Positions 6,002 through 14,985 of a stretch of DNA of 22,966 nucleotides are shown here, one piece after another. The translations under genes were made by a program, and so were the position numbers. Source of the DNA: Prevotella sp. UBA4330 (GTDB lineage Bacteria; Bacteroidota; Bacteroidia; Bacteroidales; Bacteroidaceae); assembly GCA_002394385.1 (NCBI GenBank), contig DGTS01000023.1, positions 17,860 through 40,825 of the forward strand, in the 5' to 3' direction. How positions within the stretch are numbered: position 1 is the stretch's first letter; each line of letters starts with the position of its first letter. The notes beneath the pieces were generated by a model. That model was not told where the DNA came from and did no database searches. It saw only the letters and a list, made by a program, of their open reading frames with translations.

Positions 6002-7116
6002 AGAAGATAGTGTTATCGCTAATGCTCGTGGCGGGAGTGCTCACAGCATGCAACAAGGAAATAAACAATAAAAACGAAGAAGATATGACACAGTTACAGT
6101 TAACACAGGAGTGGGACAAGGTGTTCCCGCTGAGTGAGAAAGTTAATCACCGTAAGGTGACGTTCCAGACGCAGTATGGATTTACCCTCGCTGCCGATCT
6201 TTACACCCCGAAGGACGGGGGAAAAGACCTGCCAGCCATAGCAGTGAGCGGTCCCTTCGGCGCTACTAAGGAGCAGTCGAGCGGACTCTATGCCATGCGC
6301 ATGGCAGAGCGGGGCTTCGTGGCGCTCGCCTTCGACCCTTCATATACCGGTGAGAGCAGTGGCGAACCGCGTCGCACGGCATCGCCAGACATCAATACCG
6401 AGGACTTCATGGCTGCTGTTGACTTTCTCTCAGGATTGGAGAATGTCAATGCAGAGCGCATAGGCATCATAGGCATCTGCGGATGGGGTGGCATCGCCCT
6501 TAATGCTGCCGCTGCCGACACACGCATCAAGGCTACTGTGGCATCTACGATGTACGACATGACTCGCGTCAGCGGCAACGGCTATTTCGATGCCAACAAT
6601 AACGAGGCCGACCGTCATGCAGCACGCGAGGCTCAGAGTAAGCAGCGTCTGACCGACCCGATGGCAATGGCTGGCGGTGTGATTGAACCGCTGCCCGATG
6701 ATGCACCGCAGTTCGTGAAGGACTATTACGACTACTATAAGACCGCACGTGGCTATCACAAGCGCAGCGGTAACTCTAACGACGGATGGCGCACCATAGG
6801 TACTCAGGCATTCGCCAATGCCCGTTTCCTATATTACACCAACGAGATACGCTCGGCAGTGCTCGTGATGCATGGTGAAAAGGCTCACTCGCGTTACTTC
6901 GGAGAGGATGCTTATAAATATATGGTGAACGGAAAGCCAGAGGCGGGCATCAAGCCTAACCCTGTACCTGAGAACAAGCAGTTGCTCATCATCCCCGGTG
7001 CTTCCCACTGCGACCTTTACGATGGCGGCTACACCGAACTGGTGGGCAAGGGCGAACCGAAGAACCTCATCCCTTGGGACACCCTCGCAGAGTTTTTCAC
7101 AAAGTACCTGAAGTAA
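5998..7116 (+). CDS. Alpha/beta-hydrolase lipoprotein (dienelactone-hydrolase-like)
   Basis: A 372-residue lipoprotein. The signal peptide ends in LTAC with Cys18 as the lipidation site. After a short acidic linker, residues about 35-372 form an alpha/beta hydrolase: FTLAADLYTP, SGPFGATKEQ (oxyanion region), FDPSYTGESSGEPR, the nucleophile elbow IGIIGICGWGG (residues 155-165), and the C-terminal histidine in PGASHCDL (H337). The elbow has no serine; Cys161 in G-I-C-G-W is the only plausible nucleophile, as in dienelactone hydrolase, but the Trp two residues later departs from G-x-C-x-G. Substrate unknown; an ester or lactone is typical. Last gene of the reductase-lipoprotein operon, overlapping the previous gene by 4 nt. 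A long intergenic repeat begins directly after its stop codon. Confidence 0.87.
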   Translation: MKKIVLSLMLVAGVLTACNKEINNKNEEDMTQLQLTQEWDKVFPLSEKVNHRKVTFQTQYGFTLAADLYTPKDGGKDLPAIAVSGPFGATKEQSSGLYAMRMAERGFVALAFDPSYTGESSGEPRRTASPDINTEDFMAAVDFLSGLENVNAERIGIIGICGWGGIALNAAAADTRIKATVASTMYDMTRVSGNGYFDANNNEADRHAAREAQSKQRLTDPMAMAGGVIEPLPDDAPQFVKDYYDYYKTARGYHKRSGNSNDGWRTIGTQAFANARFLYYTNEIRSAVLVMHGEKAHSRYFGEDAYKYMVNGKPEAGIKPNPVPENKQLLIIPGASHCDLYDGGYTELVGKGEPKNLIPWDTLAEFFTKYLK

Positions 7117-7800
7117 TGCCTCTACGGACTTTCAGGACTTCTCGGGACTACGAATTACACTAATTATACGAATTATAAACCACAGATTTCGCGGATGACT
7201 CTGATGGCTCTATGGACTTATAGGACTTCTCGGGACTATTAATTACACTACGAATTACACGAATTATTCTAATTTCTTTCTTTAAAACAACGGATTAAAC
7301 GAATTACACTGATTTCTTCCTCCCCCTATTGGGGGGATTAGAGAGGGGCTCTTTCTTACCTTCCCCCCTCGGGGGGACAGAGGAGGGGTTTGAGAATCCG
7401 CGTTAATCCGTGTAATCCGTGCCTTAAACTACGAATTAAACGAATTATTTAACCACAGATTTCGCTGATTACGTTGATTATTAGACTATGTATTTATCTT
7501 GATTGTTTTCTAACGAACGATTTCATAGATTTTTCTCCGACAATTAACGCGAATTATACGCTAATTTTATTATCGGTTATTAACGTTACATTTGCGAAAA
7601 TTGGCGGAGGAAAACAACTACGAATTGCAGATTTATTCTCAGCAACGCGAATTAAACGCAAATAAATTATTAATGGTCATTTACGTCTCATTAACGGCCA
7701 TTTACGTTCAAAACCACTGATTACTGATTTCTTCCTCCCCCTTTTGGGGGGATTAGAGGAGGGGTTCTTTTTGGGGGACTTGAGGAGGGGTTTCCTTAAA
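7117..7800 (+). repeat. Long intergenic repeat, copy A
   Basis: AT-rich repeat that starts directly after the hydrolase stop with the motif CTCTACGGACTT. The order is: GGACTT/GAATTACAC/ACCACAGATTTCGC modules, a GC hairpin block (CCCCCTATTGGGGGG and CCCCCCTCGGGGGG), the CCGCGTTAATCCGTGTAATCC segment, a core (about 7451-7735) and a final CCCCCTTTTGGGGGG hairpin. The core is nearly identical to cores at 10855, 14222 and 22423. It contains TACATTTG at 7587-7594, a match to the -7 consensus. It has no ORF with coding character and no transposase. Function unknown. Confidence 0.85.
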
Positions 7801-7881
7801 ACAACATTTTCTTCTAAACTCCAGAACTTTTTATGTCTTAAAAAAAACGAGACAACAAACCAATTGGAAGAAAATATTTTG

Positions 7882-7889
7882 TATCTTTG
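7882..7889 (+). promoter_or_regulatory. -7 box for the GH3 gene
   Basis: TATCTTTG followed by C fits the Bacteroidetes -7 box. It lies 147 nt before the ATG at 8037, implying a leader of about 140 nt. No TTTG is found at 19-21 nt upstream, so the -33 contact is weak and an activator may be needed. Confidence 0.6.
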
Positions 7890-7985
7890 CAGCGAAAAAC
7901 TCTTAACCTATGAGGAACGAAGAAGGAGAACGGCCCTTGCCCACTCACACCAGGCACCACACTCCTGTCTCCCTTTGTCCCGTAT

Positions 7986-8004
7986 GCAGCGATGCCATCG
8001 CTGC
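7986..8004 (+). promoter_or_regulatory. Hairpin in the GH3 5' leader
   Basis: GCAGCGAT, a 3-nt loop GCC, then ATCGCTGC: a perfect 8-bp stem inside the predicted leader, 32 nt before the start codon. There is no T-run, so it is not a terminator. It may affect translation or stability, or be chance. Confidence 0.35.
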
Positions 8005-8036
8005 CTCCCAAGAAAAACCTAAAACACTAAACAATA

Positions 8037-10514
8037 ATGAAAAAGTATTTCACAATCGTAATGGTGCTTGCCGCATTCACCGCACAGGCACAGAGAAATC
8101 AGAAACCAGCCATTCCGCGCGACGCAGGGATTGAGGCGAAGGTGGAGAAGACTCTCTCTAAGATGTCTCTCGACGAGAAAATAGGACAGATGCTCGAACT
8201 GAACCTTGACCTCATGGGCAAGATGACCGTCGAGAATGCCAAGGTTGACCGTGAGAAGGTGCGCTCGGTGATGCAGCAGTATGGCGCTTCCCAAGCCGAC
8301 ATCGACGCAGCGATGAAGATGACCGACGCTCAGATAATAGAGCGCTTCGCCAACTATCCTGTTGATATTTACAAAGGGGAGACTCGCCGCCAGTGGAAAC
8401 TCAACGAGACAATGCTCGACACTCTTATCTCAAAATGGAAGGTGGGCTCCATACTCAACGCACCGGGCACACGCGCCCCAAAGTTGGAACAGTGGCAGCA
8501 GTGGATAAGACTGATTCAGGAGAAATCAATGAAGCATATCGGCATCCCCGACATCTATGGTCTCGACCATAACCACGGAGTTACCTACAGTCAGGGAGGC
8601 ACTCTCTTCCCGCAGCCTATAAACCTCGCGGCATCGTTCAACACCTCGCTCGCACGCCAGATGGCAGAGGTGACGGCATACGAGAGTCGCGCGGGAAATT
8701 GCCCGTGGGTGTATAACCCCGTGCTCGACCTTGGTCGTGACCCGCGATGGTCGCGCATCTGGGAGAGTTTCGGCGAGGATGCCATCGTCAATGCACGTAT
8801 GGCGGAGGCTGAGATTGCGGGCTATCAGGGTAGCGACCCCAACCATCTGGGCAAGTATAACGTGGCGACAAGTGTGAAGCACTACTTTGCATACGGCGCA
8901 CCGTTCTCAGGAAAAGACCGCACACCGGCATACATCTCGCCAGCCATGTTGCGCGAGAAATACTTCGAGCCGTTCAAGGCTGCCATTCAGGCAGGCGCGC
9001 TGACCATTATGGTCAACTCGTCAAGCATCAACGGCGTGCCTGTACATGCCAGTTACGAGTATCTCACCAAGTGGCTTAAGGAAGACCTGCAGTGGGACGG
9101 CATGATAGTGACCGACTGGGCCGACATCAACAACCTCTTCACTCGTGAGCATGTGGCAAAGGACAAGAAAGACGCCATTCGCATTGCCATAAATGCTGGC
9201 ATCGACATGTCGATGGACCCCTACAGCGTGGAGTTCTGCGTACTGCTTAAGGAACTTGTGCAGGAGGGCAAGGTGCCTATGGAGCGCATCGACGATGCCG
9301 TGCGCCGCATACTGCGACTGAAATACCGTCTCGGACTTTTCGACCAGCCTAACACAGGAGGCAAGGGCTATGAGAAATACGGCAGCGAAGAGTTCGCGCA
9401 GAAAGCACTCCGTGCAGCAGAGGAAGGCGAGGTGCTGCTGAAGAACGAGAACCTTACCCTGCCGCTAAAGCAGGGAACCAAGATTCTTCTCACTGGTCCT
9501 AACGCCAATCAGATGCGCTGTCTGAACGGCGGGTGGAGTTACACATGGCAGGGCTCGGGCGCTGAAGACCTTGCAGAGAAATACAACACCATCTATGAGG
9601 CTTTGTGCAATAAGTTCGGCAAGGAGAACATCACACTGGAACAGGGCGTTACTTACAACGAGCAGGGGGCTTACTACGACGAGAACGAACCGCAGATAGA
9701 GCGTGCCGTGAGTGCTGCCGCCGGTGCCGATGTCATAGTGGCATGCATCGGAGAGAACAGTTACTGCGAGACACCGGGCAACCTTACCGACCTGTGGCTC
9801 TCTGCCAACCAGCGCCGTCTCGTCAAGGCTCTTGCCGAGACGGGCAAGCCGATAGTGCTGATACTCAATGGTGGTCGTCCGCGACTCATCGCCGACATCG
9901 AACCACTGGCAAAGGCGGTGGTGGATATCTTCCTGCCGGGAAACTACGGCGGCGATGCACTGGCTAACCTGCTCGCCGGCGACGCTAACTTCTCTGCGAA
10001 GATGCCATATACCTATCCGCGCGAAATCAACTCACTGCACACCTACGACTATAAGGTGAGCGAGGAGGTGGGCACCATGGCGGGAGCATATAACTACGAT
10101 GCCAAGGTGTCGCTGCAGTGGCCGTTCGGCTATGGCATCAGTTACACCACATACGAATACTCTAACCTGCGTGTGGATAAGCAGAAATTCTCTTCCGACG
10201 ACGTGCTCACCGTTACCGTTGACGTGCGCAACACGGGAAGCAGGGCAGGAAAAGAGCCGGTACTGCTCTACAGCAGCGACCTCGTGGCATCAATGGTGCC
10301 TGACAACCGACGGCTGCGCGACTTCACCAAGGTGGAACTGCAGCCAGGGGAAACACAGACCGTGACATTCCGCCTGCCTGCCAAGGCTCTCGCCTTCGTT
10401 GGTGCTGACGGCAAATGGATTCTCGAAGAGGGCGACTTCACGTTGAAGGTGGGTAACCAGACCGTAGGCATCGAGTGCAACGAGACGAAGAAATGGGACA
10501 CCCCGAACATCTGA
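8037..10514 (+). CDS. Exported glycoside hydrolase family 3 (beta-glucosidase type)
   Basis: An 825-residue GH3 enzyme with a Sec signal peptide (KKYFTIVMVLAAFTAQAQ, cleavage near residue 19), so periplasmic. Residues about 30-435 form the N-terminal barrel: LSLDEKIGQM-like opening (SKMSLDEKIGQM), YGLDHNHGVTYSQGGTLFPQ, SVKHYFAYG, and the nucleophile strand GMIVTDWADI with Asp360. Residues about 450-700 form the alpha/beta-sandwich domain, with IGENSYCETPGNLTDL carrying the likely acid/base (E578, less likely E573) and FGYGISYT at its end. Residues about 715-815 form the fibronectin-III-like domain. Length and architecture are normal and there is no frameshift. It hydrolyses terminal beta-linked sugars from oligosaccharides; glucose specificity is inferred from the family only. 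No SusC/SusD genes lie beside it, so the substrate locus is not apparent. Confidence 0.95.
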   Translation: MKKYFTIVMVLAAFTAQAQRNQKPAIPRDAGIEAKVEKTLSKMSLDEKIGQMLELNLDLMGKMTVENAKVDREKVRSVMQQYGASQADIDAAMKMTDAQIIERFANYPVDIYKGETRRQWKLNETMLDTLISKWKVGSILNAPGTRAPKLEQWQQWIRLIQEKSMKHIGIPDIYGLDHNHGVTYSQGGTLFPQPINLAASFNTSLARQMAEVTAYESRAGNCPWVYNPVLDLGRDPRWSRIWESFGEDAIVNARMAEAEIAGYQGSDPNHLGKYNVATSVKHYFAYGAPFSGKDRTPAYISPAMLREKYFEPFKAAIQAGALTIMVNSSSINGVPVHASYEYLTKWLKEDLQWDGMIVTDWADINNLFTREHVAKDKKDAIRIAINAGIDMSMDPYSVEFCVLLKELVQEGKVPMERIDDAVRRILRLKYRLGLFDQPNTGGKGYEKYGSEEFAQKALRAAEEGEVLLKNENLTLPLKQGTKILLTGPNANQMRCLNGGWSYTWQGSGAEDLAEKYNTIYEALCNKFGKENITLEQGVTYNEQGAYYDENEPQIERAVSAAAGADVIVACIGENSYCETPGNLTDLWLSANQRRLVKALAETGKPIVLILNGGRPRLIADIEPLAKAVVDIFLPGNYGGDALANLLAGDANFSAKMPYTYPREINSLHTYDYKVSEEVGTMAGAYNYDAKVSLQWPFGYGISYTTYEYSNLRVDKQKFSSDDVLTVTVDVRNTGSRAGKEPVLLYSSDLVASMVPDNRRLRDFTKVELQPGETQTVTFRLPAKALAFVGADGKWILEEGDFTLKVGNQTVGIECNETKKWDTPNI

Positions 10515-10523
10515 TTCCTCGTT

Positions 10524-11216
10524 CCTCTACGGACTTCTAGGACTTCCAGGGACTACTAATTACACTACGAATTACACGAATTATACGAATTATTAAACCA
10601 CAGATTTCCCTGATGACTCTGATGCTCTAAGGACTTTTAGGGACTACGAATTAAGCGAATTATACGAATTATTCTAATTTCTTTCCTTAAAACAACGGAT
10701 TAAACGAATTACACTGATTTCTTCCTCCCCCTTTTGGGGGGATTAGAGAGGGGCTCTTTTTAACTTCCCCCCTCGGGGGGACTGTGGAGGGGTTTGAAAA
10801 TCCGCGTTAATCCGTGTAATCCGTGCCTTAAACTACGAATTATACGAATTATTAAACCACAGATTTCGCTGATTACGTTGATTATTAGACTATGTATTTA
10901 TCTTGATTGTTTTCTAACGAACGATTTCATAGATTTTTCTCCGACAATTAACGCGAATTATACGCTAATTTTATTATCGGTTATTAACGTTACATTTGCG
11001 AAAATTGGCGGAGGAAAACAACTACGAATTGCGGATTTATTCTCCGCAAATTAACGCCAATTAAACGCAAATAAATTATTAATGGTCATTTACGTCTCAT
11101 TAACGGCCATTTACGTTCAAAACCACTGACTACTGATTTCTTCCTCCCCCTTTTGGGGGGATTAGAGAGGGGCTCTTTCCCCCCCTCGGGGGGGCCGAGG
11201 AGGGGTTTTAGGTTTC
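10524..11216 (+). repeat. Long intergenic repeat, copy B
   Basis: Begins with CTCTACGGACTT ten bases after the GH3 stop codon and has the same module order and orientation as copy A: GGACTT and GAATTACAC modules, ACCACAGATTTC, GC hairpins at about 10726-10790, core about 10855-11140, final GC hairpins to 11216. The core carries TACATTTG at 10991-10998 and a 7-bp inverted repeat TTGCGGA/TCCGCAA (11029-11035 and 11043-11049) that is imperfect in copy A. It ends against the terminator of the oppositely oriented 70-residue peptide gene. Confidence 0.85.
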
Positions 11217-11256
11217 AAAAAAAGACCCGCCGTGCTAATCTCAGCAGGGCGGGTCT
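11214..11256 (-). terminator. Strong terminator of the LRR-peptide operon
   Basis: On the minus strand AGACCCGCC (complementary arms 11223-11231 and 11248-11256) forms a 9-bp GC-rich stem with an additional inner TGCT/AGCA pairing, followed directly by seven T residues. It lies about 70 nt after the stop codon of the 70-residue peptide gene. Confidence 0.9.
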
Positions 11257-11327
11257 CGTCTGTCAATAAAATTTTAATACTTACTACAAATAACTAAATA
11301 ATAACAAATTAATAAAACTCAAATTGT

Positions 11328-11540
11328 TTATTCTTCGTCTTCAACCCAAACGTCGTCGTAACCTTTGGCTGTCATACCAGGACCGTCATCATCGTAATTA
11401 GGATCCTGATCGATATTGTTATGAATGGTCTCGTATTGACTATTGCTGTTGTCGCCAGCCACATTTGTACCAATACAGATGTGTCCTTCCTCTATCAAAG
11501 CCAACTGCTCAATCTGTGGTTTCACATATATCTTTTTCAT
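11328..11540 (-). CDS. 70-residue acidic peptide, unknown function
   Basis: A small protein with an N-terminal segment KKIYVKPQIEQLALIEEGHI, then CIGTNVAGDNSNSQ and a very acidic tail (DPNYDDDG ... VWVEDEE). It has no conventional signal peptide. The opening M-K-K-x-Y-x-x-P-x-I-E is a pattern I associate with many short, poorly characterised Bacteroidales proteins encoded beside exported proteins; I cannot name the family. Support for being a real gene: a strong Shine-Dalgarno GAGGAG (11550-11555, minus), which is unusual in this phylum, spacing of 21 nt after the upstream LRR gene, and a strong terminator downstream. One cysteine (in HICIG) lies at the possible boundary between leader-like and tail segments. 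A peptide precursor or an accessory factor of the LRR protein are both possible. Confidence 0.75.
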   Translation of the reverse strand: MKKIYVKPQIEQLALIEEGHICIGTNVAGDNSNSQYETIHNNIDQDPNYDDDGPGMTAKGYDDVWVEDEE

Positions 11541-11549
11541 TGTTGTATT

Positions 11550-11555
11550 CTCCTC
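11550..11555 (-). promoter_or_regulatory. Canonical Shine-Dalgarno before the acidic peptide gene
   Basis: GAGGAG on the minus strand, about 9 nt before the ATG at 11540 and inside the 21-nt gap after the LRR gene. Most genes in this window lack a recognisable Shine-Dalgarno, so this site is notable and supports translation of the short gene. Confidence 0.7.
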
Positions 11556-11561
11556 AAATTT

Positions 11562-13889
11562 TTATTTAACCATTATTTTCTTTCCGCCTACGATATAAAT
11601 ACCCTTATCCAATCCGTTAAGGTCTTCGGCGTTGGCGCGAACCACCTGACCATTGAGGTTATAAACTTTGTTGTCGGTTCTAATCACTGGAATACTGATG
11701 GTTGGAATTCCCGTTGGAGTAACATCTATTTTACTTGTGTTATACATGTCAACATCTATAAAGTTAACCTTGGCTCCAGCGCTTGCGCTTGAGTTGTCCT
11801 TGCGCAGGATGGCAGCGCAATAGGGCACCCAATTCTGTCTTCCAGAAGAATAATAGAATCCGAGCGGATATTTACCTTTAGTGTAACCCAGATAGTAGGC
11901 TCCCTCAGGAATCTTGTCAGCGCTTCCGAGTGTCTTAGTAGAACCATAGAGTTCGGCTCCTTTGTAATCGCCAACGAAAGTATAGTCCATATTGAAATCC
12001 TTATCAGAGACTGTCAAATTGAACGTAACTTTGTTGGCAGACAAAGAATCTTCATTTTCAGCAACAACAGCACTGATAGCATTGTCATCCATGCGGTCAT
12101 CCCATTTTACGAGGAGGTCGCTTCTCACACCATAGACGGCAATCATCTCTTCGGTCATGATTTCTCCGTTTACAGTCTTATACTGCACCTCTCCTACTAC
12201 CGTTCCATTCTCAAGCACTTTTCTTTTGGTCAGATTCAGTTTAGCCGGGTGAATCATATAAGGTACATGGCGTTTCAGATAGTTTCCTTTATTATCTTCC
12301 GTAGCAGGTGTGTTGAATTCCAACGTGATAAGATTTTTACTTTCATCGTAATTAGCACCCGAGAACTCGTTCAGCGCGGCTCCTATACCATAGGCACTTT
12401 CAAACTGAGCCTTCGTCATATCAATGGGCAGACAGATGGTGTACCAGCGATACTCCTTCACGCGATTGTCGTAGAAGATATCCTGCTGCTTCAGCGTGTT
12501 ACCACCAATCATAAACTGGCGCCAGCCGGTATAATCACCATTTTGATCGGCATAATCTCCACTAAAGGCAAGCCATTCATAGGGTGTATACCAAGGGTTG
12601 GTTGAAGCATCATGCGCATCCAGATACGCCTGACTGCTCCATCCGTTATTCTTCATTTCTATATTCTGAGCGGTAGGCCATGTTGTTCCGTCTTCAGGAT
12701 CAGTTCCACTAAAATGCAGCCAAGCTGGGGTACGGTAGTTTTCCTTAGCTTTCTCAGTTCCTACATAATGAAGGATAGGGATAGTGTAACTGTATCCATT
12801 CCAGTCCGACTGCGGATCTTTATTATAAACACTTGTTGACTCGTAGTCGGAAGTACTATAAGTTTGCACACCACCTTCACCGCCTTTCCATCTAAAGTTC
12901 ATTGTCTGGTCCTCTTCCATCAGACCCTGATAGCCGCAATGAAGTTCATCTGCCTCTACATAAATATCCCTCAGATAAATACATCCTTGGAACATCTGGG
13001 TACCAGCTGGAATACTTAGATGGTCAGGAATAGTGATGGTTTCAAGACCTGATTCCTTAAAACAAAGGGAACCCACCTTTCTTAATTGATCAGGAAGTAC
13101 AAGATATTTCAGACCGTGTGTATGATAGAACATCTCTTCGCCTAAAGTTTCTATATGGTCATCCAATACGACAATTGACAAATTGTCGCAATTGGCAAAG
13201 ACAAACTTACCCGACTCCGAATCCGGATTAGTCTCAATTTGAGTGATAAAACCTTTACCCAAACTTACAGATTTCAGTCTAGAACCCATAAATGCTTCAC
13301 AATACAATTCATAGGTCCCGGATTCCAAATCAGGGAATATGACAGTTTCAAGTGTTTGGTTATTCTTAAAAGTCTGAGCGGGAATAATAAGTCCATCAAT
13401 TGCAGGGAACACGATTGTCTTAAGTTGAGAAATCTCATTTAGTTTCTTCAGCGCATTAGTGGCTGCGGTAGTAGTGGCATCCTCTACAGCAGCATTCTGC
13501 AAGTTAAGATAATTCAGGTTTGGATAACTATTCTTAAGTTGGGTAAACTCGGTGCCACTTAATGACACACCTGCGTCCGTGCGTATCTGGGCTTTAGTTA
13601 TATCGGAAAGCCAAACATCGCCAGGTGCACCACCAGGGGATTGATATCTAAGGAATAAATTCCCTGTTGAACTATCCTTATAAACACCCTGTTCACAAGT
13701 AGCAGGAGTTATAGATTCATCTCCATAGATGGCCTCAGTAGCAGAAGAACCACCTCCATCAAGTGCATCACCTGATTCCACTTGAATGATAAATCCCATT
13801 GCGCCATCCATATAAGAAGGCTGGGCAATCATACCCTTTGCTACCAAAGCAAAGAGCACAGCGACTGTAAATAGTAATACTTTCTTCAT
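11562..13889 (-). CDS. BspA-like leucine-rich-repeat exported protein with GIYIVxGKK C-terminal tail
   Basis: A 775-residue exported protein. The signal peptide (KKVLLFTVAVLFALVAKGM) is cleaved near residue 22. Residues about 105-315 are BspA/TpLRR-type (LRR_5) repeats, seen as recurring I-x-x-x-x-F-x-x-C/N-x-x-L-x-x-I/V-x-x-P units (LKTIVFPAID, LETVIFPDLE, LKYLVLPDQL, LETITIPDHL). Residues about 340-730 are a beta-rich region with aromatic motifs such as YRWYTICLPIDMTK, common in large Prevotella surface proteins. The C-terminus (VYNLNGQVV ... LDKGIYIVGGKKIMVK) resembles a type IX secretion sorting tail, suggesting surface display or secretion. The gene is transcribed from the promoter at 14058-14089 and is followed at 21 nt by the acidic peptide gene. 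Adhesion or host/glycan contact is a family-level guess. Confidence 0.9.
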   Translation of the reverse strand: MKKVLLFTVAVLFALVAKGMIAQPSYMDGAMGFIIQVESGDALDGGGSSATEAIYGDESITPATCEQGVYKDSSTGNLFLRYQSPGGAPGDVWLSDITKAQIRTDAGVSLSGTEFTQLKNSYPNLNYLNLQNAAVEDATTTAATNALKKLNEISQLKTIVFPAIDGLIIPAQTFKNNQTLETVIFPDLESGTYELYCEAFMGSRLKSVSLGKGFITQIETNPDSESGKFVFANCDNLSIVVLDDHIETLGEEMFYHTHGLKYLVLPDQLRKVGSLCFKESGLETITIPDHLSIPAGTQMFQGCIYLRDIYVEADELHCGYQGLMEEDQTMNFRWKGGEGGVQTYSTSDYESTSVYNKDPQSDWNGYSYTIPILHYVGTEKAKENYRTPAWLHFSGTDPEDGTTWPTAQNIEMKNNGWSSQAYLDAHDASTNPWYTPYEWLAFSGDYADQNGDYTGWRQFMIGGNTLKQQDIFYDNRVKEYRWYTICLPIDMTKAQFESAYGIGAALNEFSGANYDESKNLITLEFNTPATEDNKGNYLKRHVPYMIHPAKLNLTKRKVLENGTVVGEVQYKTVNGEIMTEEMIAVYGVRSDLLVKWDDRMDDNAISAVVAENEDSLSANKVTFNLTVSDKDFNMDYTFVGDYKGAELYGSTKTLGSADKIPEGAYYLGYTKGKYPLGFYYSSGRQNWVPYCAAILRKDNSSASAGAKVNFIDVDMYNTSKIDVTPTGIPTISIPVIRTDNKVYNLNGQVVRANAEDLNGLDKGIYIVGGKKIMVK

Positions 13890-14057
13890 TGTTACTTTTT
13901 TTTAGATTATATGCTATTATTCGTAATTTATGTTCGTTATGTTTGCTACTATTTATAATTGCGTTGTCATTATTTTACTTTGAAATTTCTGACGCCTAAA
14001 TGACAATCTGTAACATTTTTGTGCAAAATAATTTGGAAACATTAGGTTTTGCGTCGG

Positions 14058-14089
14058 CAAAGTTATGGTGTTATTATAATAAGTGCAAA
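14058..14089 (-). promoter_or_regulatory. Bacteroidetes promoter for the LRR operon
   Basis: On the minus strand TTTG (14086-14089), a 20-nt spacer, then TAACTTTG (14058-14065). Both boxes match the consensus. The predicted transcript has a leader of about 160 nt before the ATG at 13889. The leader is AT-rich with no evident strong hairpin. Confidence 0.8.
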
Positions 14090-14148
14090 TGTAAAACACT
14101 GAAAAACAGCCCGTTCTACAAATGTTACCCTACATTGCATCAAATGGA

Positions 14149-14985
14149 ACCCCCAAAAAGAAACCCCTCCACAGTCCCCCCGAGGGGGGAAGGTAAAAAG
14201 AGCCCCTCTCTAATCCCCCCAAAAGGGGGGAGGAAGAAATCAGTAATCAGTGGTTTTGAACGTAAATGGCCGTTAATGAGACGTAAATGACCATTAATAA
14301 TTTATTTGCGTTTAATCGGCGTTAATTTGCGGAGAATAAATCCGCAATTCGTAGTTGTTTTCCTCCGCCAATTTTCGCAAATGTAACGTTAATAACCGAT
14401 AATAAGATTAGCGTATAATTCGCGTATAATTCGCGTTAATTGTCGGAGAAAAATCTATGAAATCGTTCGTTAGAAAACAATCAAGATAAATACATAGTCT
14501 AATAATCAACGTAATCCGCGAAATCTGTGGTTTAATAATTCGTATAATTCGTGTAATTTGTAGTTTAAGGCACGGATTACACGGATTAACGCGGATTCTC
14601 AAACCCCTCCTCTGTCCCCCCGAGGGGGGAAGGAAAGAAAGAGCCCCTCTCTAATCCCCCCAATAGGGGGAGGAAGAAATCAGTGTAATTCGTTTAATCC
14701 GTTGTTTAAGGAAAGAAATTAGAATAATTCGTAGTTCCTATCAAGTCCTTAGAGCCATCAGAGTCATCAGCGAAATCTGTGGTTAATAATTTGTGTAATT
14801 CGTTTAATTCTTTTAGTCGGCTATCGCCTTTGTAAAAGCGGCAAAGCCGAGCGCGTAGTCCCAGTAAATCCTTAAAGTCCGTAAAGCCATCAGAGTCATC
14901 CGCGAAATCTGTGGTTTAATAATTCGTATAATTCGTATAATTCGTAGTCCCAGTAAAGTCCTTAAAGTCCGTAGAGCCATCCGTG

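Noticed and set aside
7330..7380. CCCCCC/GGGGGG hairpins in the long repeats considered as ordinary terminators
   Set aside because: They are part of every repeat copy, often several per copy, and are not followed by clear T-runs at consistent positions. A termination role is possible but cannot be assigned individually.
7474..7665. A roughly 55-60-codon ORF (IIRLCIYLDCFLTNDFIDFS...) that recurs in copies A, B and partly C of the long repeat
   Set aside because: It has no ribosome-binding site or consistent start, is altered by the small duplication in copy C, and non-coding parts of the repeat are just as conserved. Conservation is explained by the repeat itself.
7910..8134. Possible leader peptide ORF (MRNEEGERPLPTHTRHH...) upstream of and overlapping the GH3 gene
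   Set aside because: It starts within about 20 nt of the predicted transcript start, overlaps the GH3 start by about 100 nt in another frame, and shows no family resemblance. A regulatory leader peptide cannot be excluded but is not supported.
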